From the NCBI GenBank assembly GCA_005788145.1, contig SXYY01000185.1, positions 1 to 5,385 on the forward strand: a stretch of 5,385 bases of DNA. The letters run 5' to 3'. The notes under the pieces were generated by a model that ran no database searches, was not told the DNA's origin, and saw only the letters and a program-made list of their open reading frames with translations. Shown piece after piece: positions 1 through 5,385 of the stretch. The translations under genes were made by a program, and so were the position numbers. This DNA is from Bacteroidota bacterium (GTDB lineage: Bacteria; Bacteroidota; Bacteroidia; NS11-12g; UBA955). Position 1 is the stretch's first letter. The number at the start of each line of letters is the position of its first letter.

Positions 1-351
1 AAAGATACCGCAGAGCAAGTTGCCATCCGCAAACAAGCGATACAAGAAGCATCCAAATACGCCACCGAGGTACCTTATCGTACCATGCGAAATGCCTATG
101 AGTGTTTGCCTTTGCTGAAGCAAATGGCCGATCACGGCAATCCCAATTCACTTTCGGATGTGGGTGTAGGTGCCTTGTGCATCAAAACCGCGGTTCGCGG
201 TGCTTGGTTAAATGTATTGATCAATGCGCAGGGACTGTCGGACAAACCCTGGGCCGACAACATTGTTGCTGAGGCAAAGGCCTTGTTGGCCAAGAACCAT
301 GCGGCCTGTGATGAAATCATTTTGGGCATTGAAGCCAAATTGAGCGCTTAA
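1..351 (+). CDS. ftcD: Formimidoyltetrahydrofolate cyclodeaminase domain (FTCD C-terminal / cyclodeaminase-cyclohydrolase family), 3' end only
   Basis: The frame is open from base 1 to the TAA at 349-351 and gives 116 C-terminal residues; the start lies upstream of the window. Family motifs are visible: GNPNSLSDVGVGA at about residues 46-58, then GAWLNVLINAQGLSD at about 67-81, which closely matches the GAYFNVLIN segment of mammalian FTCD. A helical, Ala/Lys/Glu-rich tail follows, as expected for this all-helical fold. Family knowledge: the cyclodeaminase converts 5-formimidoyl-THF to 5,10-methenyl-THF and ammonia, downstream of glutamate formimidoyltransferase in histidine breakdown. It is a cytoplasmic enzyme. 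In many Bacteroidota it is fused behind the formimidoyltransferase domain. The fragment cannot show whether this gene is the fused form or a stand-alone cyclodeaminase/methenyl-THF cyclohydrolase (fchA-like), so the symbol is provisional. The residues thought to be catalytic would lie upstream. The ATG at 85 is internal, because homology begins before it. Confidence 0.85.
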   Translation, partial: KDTAEQVAIRKQAIQEASKYATEVPYRTMRNAYECLPLLKQMADHGNPNSLSDVGVGALCIKTAVRGAWLNVLINAQGLSDKPWADNIVAEAKALLAKNHAACDEIILGIEAKLSA

Positions 352-367
352 CCAACACTGCATTTCA

Positions 368-1357
368 TTGATCCATCGTTTGTCAAATCGCCACTTAAGA
401 TTCCCTCTGTGGGTGATTGGCACACTGTGTTTTTATTTTGGCGATGTTTATTCCCAGTATGCCCCGGCTGCAGGGCAGCCGGGGTCGACCGCTTTGCGGT
501 CCGACAGTTCCTGCTTCATCAACTGGGCGAAGCGGTGCAGTATTCAGCGGGGATTGAGGCAGATTAACGTGCCTGATTCTGGCTTTGCCAGCGTGGGTAC
601 GGCGGCCGGGGCCGAAGGCCCCGCCGCCAGCAATGGTGTGGTCTCCCTCGGCGATGGCGGCATCGCCACCCTCACCTTCGATCCACCCATCACCAATGGC
701 AATGGCTTCGATTTCGCCGTCTTTGAAAACACCTTCCTCGATACGTTTTTGGAATTGGCCTTTGTAGAGGTGAGTACAGACAGCCTGGCATGGGCCCGTT
801 TCCCTGCAAAAAGCCTCACTCAAACAAAAACTCAAACCAGTGCTTTCGGCTTTACCCAGCCTACACAAATTCACAACTTGGCCGGAAAATATCGACATCC
901 TTTCGGCACGCCTTTCGATTTACAAGACCTGGCCATGATGAGTAACATCCGGATCAATGAAATCAAATATGTACGCATCATAGACGTGGTTGGCAGTTTG
1001 GATTCTACCCTGGGCAGCAAAGACAGCGATGGTAGAATCATCAATGACCCTTGGCCCACGCCTTTTCCAAGCAGTGGCTTCGATCTCGACGCGGTGGGTG
1101 TAATCCATCAATTGCCGATGAATTCAACCAGCAACTTCATTGCCAAACCCCCTCTGGGATTTGACCCCACTCAACAACAATTGGTCACAAATTCAGACCG
1201 CCCACTCCTCGTTTCCATTCACAACATCCATGGTCAGCTGTTGCAAAAATTAACTCTTGCATCCCAAAGCAGCCACCAAGTATACCTTCCCCCAGCAACC
1301 TACATTGTACGCTATCAGGGTCACTCCATCAAAATCATCATCACTTCCACCCGCTGA
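368..1357 (+). CDS. Secreted cell-surface protein with T9SS type A-like C-terminal sorting domain, function unknown
   Basis: A 329-residue protein ending at TGA 1355-1357. The N-terminus has a basic stretch (RHLR, 8-11), a hydrophobic core (about 12-24) and a likely signal peptidase I site VYS|Q near residue 29. Residues 31-247 form one conserved domain that I recognise from Bacteroidota surface proteins but cannot assign a function. Its motifs are YAPAAGQPGST (31-41), VVSLGDGG (91-98), FDFAVFEN (114-121), ELAFVEVSTD (129-138), NLAGKY (170-175), GTPFDL (180-185), VRIIDVVGS (202-210) and NDPWPTPFPSSGFDLDAVG (226-244). It is rich in beta strand and acidic residues, which suggests a carbohydrate- or metal-binding jelly-roll type fold (inference). 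Residues about 265-329 (SIHNIHGQLLQKL...LPPATYIVRYQ) resemble a T9SS type A sorting domain, so outer-membrane export and surface attachment or release are likely. The PNP motif usual at the domain's start is degenerate (FDPT). The start is a TTG: an in-frame TGA at 341-343 limits upstream extension, and no ATG occurs before the mature domain. TTG 380 is an alternative. The gene lies 16 nt after the cyclodeaminase gene, so an operon is possible. Confidence 0.87.
   Translation: MIHRLSNRHLRFPLWVIGTLCFYFGDVYSQYAPAAGQPGSTALRSDSSCFINWAKRCSIQRGLRQINVPDSGFASVGTAAGAEGPAASNGVVSLGDGGIATLTFDPPITNGNGFDFAVFENTFLDTFLELAFVEVSTDSLAWARFPAKSLTQTKTQTSAFGFTQPTQIHNLAGKYRHPFGTPFDLQDLAMMSNIRINEIKYVRIIDVVGSLDSTLGSKDSDGRIINDPWPTPFPSSGFDLDAVGVIHQLPMNSTSNFIAKPPLGFDPTQQQLVTNSDRPLLVSIHNIHGQLLQKLTLASQSSHQVYLPPATYIVRYQGHSIKIIITSTR
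462..484. repeat. Perfect 10-bp inverted repeat, 3-nt loop (intragenic hairpin)
   Basis: Left arm CCCCGGCTGC (462-471), loop AGG, right arm GCAGCCGGGG (475-484). It lies inside the surface-protein gene, right after the predicted signal peptidase site, and encodes PAAGQPG. It has no U-tract, so it is not a standard intrinsic terminator. It is the first of five compact hairpins in this GC-rich patch. Confidence 0.8.
487..501. repeat. 6-bp inverted repeat, TTT loop
   Basis: GACCGC (487-492), TTT, GCGGTC (496-501). It begins two bases after the preceding hairpin, so the two could stack as tandem stem-loops in mRNA. It encodes TALRS in the surface protein. Confidence 0.6.
579..591. repeat. 5-bp inverted repeat, TTT loop
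   Basis: CTGGC (579-583), TTT, GCCAG (587-591), within the surface-protein gene. It is short and could occur by chance; it is listed because it has the same 3-nt-loop design as its neighbours. Confidence 0.4.
601..628. repeat. Very GC-rich 12-bp inverted repeat with one bulge, GAA loop
   Basis: Left arm 601-613 (GGCGGCCGGGGCC) pairs with right arm 617-628 (GGCCCCGCCGCC) if a single C in the left arm is bulged out. The loop is GAA (614-616). It encodes AAGAEGPAA in a stretch of the surface protein that looks low-complexity and lies between conserved motifs. It is the strongest stem in the window. No U-tract follows. Confidence 0.8.
650..667. repeat. 7-bp inverted repeat, 4-nt loop
   Basis: GGCGATG (650-656), loop GCGG, CATCGCC (661-667). 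It encodes the conserved LGDGGIA motif of the surface protein, so protein constraint may explain part of it. Confidence 0.6.
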
Positions 1358-4300
1358 TCACCCCGCTGAATCACCAAAGGGTACATTCCTGCCGACAAAT
1401 CCCATTTACGCATCGCGATTTCGTCAAAATAGACTCCATCTTCGGGGATGGTCCAAGTGCGCTCATACAATCCCGATTGACCCAAGATGGTATACATTTT
1501 CACCATTACAACATCGCCTTTGCGGGCCGAAAATTTATATACCGCCCGATCCGTGGTTGGATTCGGGAATACATATGCATTCAATTCGTTTTGCTGAGAG
1601 CGCAGCACTGCCTCGGAAATATCGATGATCTGTGTGCTGGAATCGCGACAACCAATGGAATTGCTGGCGATTAACTTTACGGTGTATTTTCCATTGGCCG
1701 TAAAATACTGTTGCCAAATCTTCCCCTGTCCCTGTGATGTGGTTGCATCAGGATTCTCAAATTTCCACTGAAAATTGCGATCCAGCGGCACATTCAATGT
1801 GTCTGTTGCTGCGAATCGCCATCCCAAGCGCTGTTGCAAAGCGAATTCACTATACGAAAAATCGGCATTTACTTGGGGAAGCACCGTTATGGTCTGACTC
1901 AACGCGGTGTCCTTACAGCCCTTATTTGTCGCAATACAACGTGCCACATATTTTCCCGGGCTGTTGTACAAATAACTCGGCGCAGTCAAGACGGAAACCC
2001 CTATCCCATCGCCAAATACCCAATCAAAATTCATGGGTTTCCCATCGGCATTGGTGGATTGGTTGACAAAATCTACTGAACGCATCGATGCACACACCAT
2101 AGGATTCGAGGCCACTATAACGGCTTTGGGAATGGAATTCACATCCACCTTGATTAAAGAAGAATCCGCGCAGCCCAGCACTTTCATTTTTAACACTTGT
2201 TTGATACTATAATTGCCAAAACCAGCATACGACCACAGCGTATCGCGCTTGCCCGATTTCAATGCCAAAGCCCTGTTCAATTTGCGTCCGTCTCCAAAAT
2301 CCCACATACTCAAAACCACATCGTTGGGATCGGCATGGGTCAAGTACGCATCGTTGATCACAAATGATTGTCCTTCACACACCTCCGAAACACCGCTGGA
2401 GATTTGCGATTTGGGGGTTAAATACACCATTGCCATTTGGTAAGTAGTATCAAAACAACCTGCCGTATTTTTCACCACCATCTGCACATTGTATTTGCCA
2501 AATTGATTGTAGCTATGCTTGGCATCCAAGGCGTCCCAACCTGTGTTTCCATCGGCCCAGTTGTAATAGCTCCATACACCGCCCCCTCCGGAAGCCGCGG
2601 GATTCGCGCTGGCATTGACTACCTGAAATACATTGCCTTTGTCGCACTGCGATGGTTTGTCAAACGCAAATTTTGCTTGCGGATGTCCATTCACTTTCAC
2701 CACCACCGCCTCGGTATCCCGACAGCCGTTGTTAGAGCTAACAATCAGTTGAACAGTATGACTGCCCGCACCAGAGAATTTCTGCTGAAACGTGGCCGTC
2801 GTGGCCGTTTTCAAAGGATTCGAAGCCGTCCATTTGCGCGATTCGATTGTCCCATTGAAGACCGTCGACAAATCCTGAAACACAAATGAATTCCCCTTCA
2901 AACACGGGACATAAGAAGCATCGTAACCAATTGTTGCGATGGGTTTTGCCCAAACATTTACTTTGAGAACTGCGCTTGTATCGAAGCAGCCGCGATTTTC
3001 CGAAATCACCCAATAATCACCGGTATCTTTCAAATACACAGGATTGAAACTCAGTACACTGTCCTTGGTCAATGTCGTCGCCGGATTAACACCCTTGAAC
3101 CACTGGTAATTTACACTCAATGCGTCGGCATCCCTAGCAGCAAGCGACAAAGCCACACCTTCGCATTGCGGCGAGCTGCCTGATTTCACCACGGCCTGTG
3201 CCGATGGCATTTTCACCACATCCACCATGGCCAATTTCACCAAACTATCTTCACCGCCATTGAGACGCAGTTTCACATTTTTGAACCCCCCAGTGGTATA
3301 CTTTACCGTCCAAGGTCCCACTCCAACCGCCTTGGCTGGAACTGCACCGATACCAAAATCCCATTCATAAAGTCCAATCAACCCCTGAGAAGAATCTCGA
3401 TAAACCACAGATTCTCCCGCACAAATTTTCTTGCGATCCACGCCAAACGCCACCGTGGTTTTCTCGTAAACCAGTGAAAAGTCTTCGGCCTGTCCATAGT
3501 TACAAGTACCACACCCTGTGGTGTCGATGTTATTGTAATCGCTAATCACCCGCATACGCAGTGCTTGATTCAATTGCATCTGCGCCGGCGTCTTGATTTT
3601 TACCTGGGCATAATCCGTGGGTTTTGCACTCACTTGTGCACTCACCTCTCCCCGGAACAACTGAAACTTGCCGTCGTTGTTGAAATCCATGAAAACACGA
3701 ACATTTTCATTGTTGTACAACCCCACTTTTACCTGAACCGTATAATCGGTGTTGGGTTTTACGCGGAAGACTTTCTGGGCCGACATATCCAATTGCTCAC
3801 CGTCATCGAAGTACGTACCTGATTCAAAATGATTATCGGTGAGTTTCACATCGAATACCCCTATGCCGAAATTTGAAGTTTGAAAGCGGGTCTTGGAGTT
3901 GCAAGTGGCCGATATTGCTGCGGGAAAGACCCTTACCCACAAATTCTTGGTTTCTGTGGCGTTGGATGTACAACTTTTAGCTGCAAGGGAAATAGAATAC
4001 ACACCCGGCTGATTGAACTTCACCTCGGGTTGCAAACTGTTTGAATCACCGCTTACCCAGCTAAAGGTCGATGGCTTGATAGTCCATGTCGTTGAGCGAA
4101 TTCCATAAACCGATGCCGGTATTTTCTCCTGCAACCGCATCACACCACCCACCGTAAAAATGGAATCATAGGAGAGCATTTTTGAGCGATACGTTCCGGA
4201 ACCATCATCAAACAGTGGGCTTTTCCAAACACCCCTGCCATAGGTACTGGCATACACAAAACTGTAATCGCGTCCCAGCGGAGAGTGATAAATGTCTAAA

Positions 4301-5385
4301 TCCGATACATCCATCCACAACGGCAATTGATTGGCGAACTCGTTTAAGCCATAGGTACTTCCAGAAACTTGGTTCATGTAATACACTGCGCGATCCGTGC
4401 CCACGTACAAACCCGCCGGTGATGCAGAATGATCGGCCTTAAGCACATTGATTACACCCCAGTTAAATCCTGGGTAGGCCGTTTTAGTGAGCGATGCCAA
4501 TACTGTGGAATTCCAGGTTGTACCATTGTTGTTGCTCACAAATAAATTCGTAACACTTGCCCCATATAATTTTGTGCTATCCAAGGGATCTGGCTCCATG
4601 ATTCTCAAAGAAAACAGGGTGGAAGGAGGTGTAATATCCACCCAAACCGGTGTTGCCACTTCGGCATTCCTTGTAAACATGAGCTTGCCATCGCCCCGGA
4701 TGACATACAAGTGTCGAGGGTTGGATTTGCTGCTTTTTATCTGTCGAACCGAACCCGTCCAACCCGTTGAAATTCTTGTCCATTTGATTGTCCCTGCCGA
4801 TTTCACACTGTCGCATCGCCAAAGGTTGTTATAGCCCGCAAACATTCGATTGGGATTGCCCTCTTGCAACACAAAGGGCGTTAGCCACCCACCACCCTCG
4901 GTGATTCCATTGGTGCCATTGGCTCCTATAGTGGTGACATCATTCTTTTCGAAGGCACGATATATCATGCCAAACACATAAGAGCCGTATACATAGCGCT
5001 CATCGGTAGGATCAACGGCGCAATCCATGCCATCGCCCCCGAAATAGGTAAAAATTTCCCCATTGTGGTGTTGCATCGAACCATTATCCTGATAACCGTG
5101 TGCACCCAAATCATCGGTTGTTTGGGCTACTGCAAGGCGATAAATCTGGGAGTTATTGATGCCTTTGGTGATATTGTTCCAAATCTTACCCGCATCCCGT
5201 GTGAAATAAACACCCCCGTCATTGCCTGCAAATAGGGTCTTACCTGTAATATTAAATTCGCCAATGTGTTGGTCTGCATGGATATCATCGGCACCGCCAC
5301 TCCCCACCCAATGTCCACTCACTTTGAAAGTAGCGCCACCGTCGGTTGACTTCCAAACGTTGATTCCAAAGGCATAAACCACTTG
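1321..5385 (-). CDS. Giant T9SS-secreted multidomain protein: Asp-box beta-propeller, GEVED and PKD/Ig-like array (5' end outside window)
   Basis: 1354 C-terminal residues, numbered from the first codon at 5385. The GTG at 5382 is internal, because propeller sequence already runs off the edge. Stop is TGA at 1321-1323. Domains: (a) residues 1-393, a sortilin/VPS10-like BNR propeller with Asp-boxes STDGGATF (13-20), TRDAGKIW (62-69) and SNNNGTTW (284-291), plus HADQH (36-40), YQDNGS, GGDGMD and a closing YGRGVWKS; (b) 405-488, PKD-like; (c) about 493-640, GEVED domain with a DFNNDG calcium-type loop (567-572) and closing YGQAEDFSL; (d) 643-1256, about seven PKD or Ig-like modules, including YEWDFG, YQWFKG...DTGDYWV (Ig-like), MWDFGDG and FDWVFGDG; (e) 1269-1354, a T9SS type A sorting domain beginning VFPNPTTD and ending in MYPLVIQRGDQRVEVMMILME. 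The family pattern implies export by T9SS and cell-surface display or release. The propeller and PKD/Ig modules suggest a binding, adhesin or hydrolase-scaffold role, but no catalytic residues are evident. Its 3' end overlaps the convergent gene by 37 bp. No frameshift was seen. Confidence 0.93.
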   Translation of the reverse strand, partial: QVVYAFGINVWKSTDGGATFKVSGHWVGSGGADDIHADQHIGEFNITGKTLFAGNDGGVYFTRDAGKIWNNITKGINNSQIYRLAVAQTTDDLGAHGYQDNGSMQHHNGEIFTYFGGDGMDCAVDPTDERYVYGSYVFGMIYRAFEKNDVTTIGANGTNGITEGGGWLTPFVLQEGNPNRMFAGYNNLWRCDSVKSAGTIKWTRISTGWTGSVRQIKSSKSNPRHLYVIRGDGKLMFTRNAEVATPVWVDITPPSTLFSLRIMEPDPLDSTKLYGASVTNLFVSNNNGTTWNSTVLASLTKTAYPGFNWGVINVLKADHSASPAGLYVGTDRAVYYMNQVSGSTYGLNEFANQLPLWMDVSDLDIYHSPLGRDYSFVYASTYGRGVWKSPLFDDGSGTYRSKMLSYDSIFTVGGVMRLQEKIPASVYGIRSTTWTIKPSTFSWVSGDSNSLQPEVKFNQPGVYSISLAAKSCTSNATETKNLWVRVFPAAISATCNSKTRFQTSNFGIGVFDVKLTDNHFESGTYFDDGEQLDMSAQKVFRVKPNTDYTVQVKVGLYNNENVRVFMDFNNDGKFQLFRGEVSAQVSAKPTDYAQVKIKTPAQMQLNQALRMRVISDYNNIDTTGCGTCNYGQAEDFSLVYEKTTVAFGVDRKKICAGESVVYRDSSQGLIGLYEWDFGIGAVPAKAVGVGPWTVKYTTGGFKNVKLRLNGGEDSLVKLAMVDVVKMPSAQAVVKSGSSPQCEGVALSLAARDADALSVNYQWFKGVNPATTLTKDSVLSFNPVYLKDTGDYWVISENRGCFDTSAVLKVNVWAKPIATIGYDASYVPCLKGNSFVFQDLSTVFNGTIESRKWTASNPLKTATTATFQQKFSGAGSHTVQLIVSSNNGCRDTEAVVVKVNGHPQAKFAFDKPSQCDKGNVFQVVNASANPAASGGGGVWSYYNWADGNTGWDALDAKHSYNQFGKYNVQMVVKNTAGCFDTTYQMAMVYLTPKSQISSGVSEVCEGQSFVINDAYLTHADPNDVVLSMWDFGDGRKLNRALALKSGKRDTLWSYAGFGNYSIKQVLKMKVLGCADSSLIKVDVNSIPKAVIVASNPMVCASMRSVDFVNQSTNADGKPMNFDWVFGDGIGVSVLTAPSYLYNSPGKYVARCIATNKGCKDTALSQTITVLPQVNADFSYSEFALQQRLGWRFAATDTLNVPLDRNFQWKFENPDATTSQGQGKIWQQYFTANGKYTVKLIASNSIGCRDSSTQIIDISEAVLRSQQNELNAYVFPNPTTDRAVYKFSARKGDVVMVKMYTILGQSGLYERTWTIPEDGVYFDEIAMRKWDLSAGMYPLVIQRGDQRVEVMMILME
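1350..1374. repeat. Imperfect tandem duplication (12/13 bp) at the convergent gene junction
   Basis: CCCGCTGATCAC (1350-1361) is followed directly by CCCGCTGAATCAC (1362-1374), identical apart from one inserted A. On the + strand both copies carry CGC TGA in the frame of the surface-protein gene, giving a stop at 1355-1357 and a backup stop at 1367-1369. On the - strand the repeat encodes the IQRG/DQRV echo near the end of the giant protein's sorting domain. Confidence 0.7.

Noticed and set aside
300..368. Bacteroidota-type promoter (TTTG ... TAnnTTTG) before the surface-protein gene
   Set aside because: No properly spaced pair of elements was seen; the region is mostly coding for the cyclodeaminase tail.
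601..628. Strong hairpin as an intrinsic terminator
   Set aside because: There is no T-run on either side, and it lies in the middle of an intact, conserved coding sequence.
395..898. 167-codon open frame on the - strand, antisense to the surface-protein gene
   Set aside because: It has no recognisable motifs. The + strand frame has a signal peptide and a chain of conserved family motifs, and the GC-rich patch readily creates long shadow frames.
1300..1420. Bidirectional terminator at the convergent junction
   Set aside because: I found no stable stem with flanking T/A tracts; the notable structure is a direct, not inverted, repeat.
2437..2889. 150-codon open frame on the + strand within the giant gene
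   Set aside because: It is antisense to continuous PKD-module coding, and its translation is Arg/His-rich without any domain signature; a shadow frame.
1618..3459. DNA-level tandem repeats in the PKD array
   Set aside because: The modules are similar in protein pattern only. I saw no near-identical DNA units, so recent duplication is not supported.
5127..5318. 63-codon - strand frame at the propeller end
   Set aside because: It overlaps the same-strand propeller coding in another frame, and the Asp-box motifs are in the long frame.

Overview
The window looks like a piece of a Bacteroidota chromosome of intermediate GC content. It carries two genes whose products end in type IX secretion system (T9SS) type A C-terminal sorting domains. 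One of them also has the PKD, Ig-like and GEVED modules typical of the large secreted adhesin-like proteins of that phylum. No Shine-Dalgarno-like sequence was seen before the one gene start inside the window, which also fits Bacteroidota. Genus cannot be told from this sequence.

Layout: (1) Bases 1-351, + strand: the 3' end of a formimidoyltetrahydrofolate cyclodeaminase-type gene (FTCD C-terminal domain; histidine and one-carbon folate metabolism). (2) Bases 368-1357, + strand, 16 nt downstream: a complete 329-residue secreted protein. It has a signal peptide, a well-conserved uncharacterised surface domain and a short, degenerate T9SS type A tail. (3) Bases 1321-5385, - strand: the C-terminal 1354 residues of a very large secreted protein, open at the window edge. 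Its order is BNR/Asp-box (sortilin-like) beta-propeller, PKD-like module, GEVED domain, a run of about seven PKD/Ig-like modules with recurring paired cysteines, and a T9SS type A sorting domain.

Genes 1 and 2 could be co-transcribed. Genes 2 and 3 converge, and their coding ends overlap by 37 bp, so there is no intergenic terminator. Both overlapping ends encode the last strand of a T9SS sorting domain, on opposite DNA strands. A 12/13-bp imperfect tandem duplication sits at this junction. Inside gene 2 a GC-rich patch (about 460-670) holds five compact hairpins with 3-4 nt loops.

There is no gene-free stretch over 300 bases. I saw no RNA gene, insertion sequence, CRISPR array, riboswitch or convincing promoter. 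I did not find a clear undescribed system. The points most worth a second look are the convergent sorting-domain overlap, the intragenic hairpin cluster and the cysteine pattern of the PKD array.
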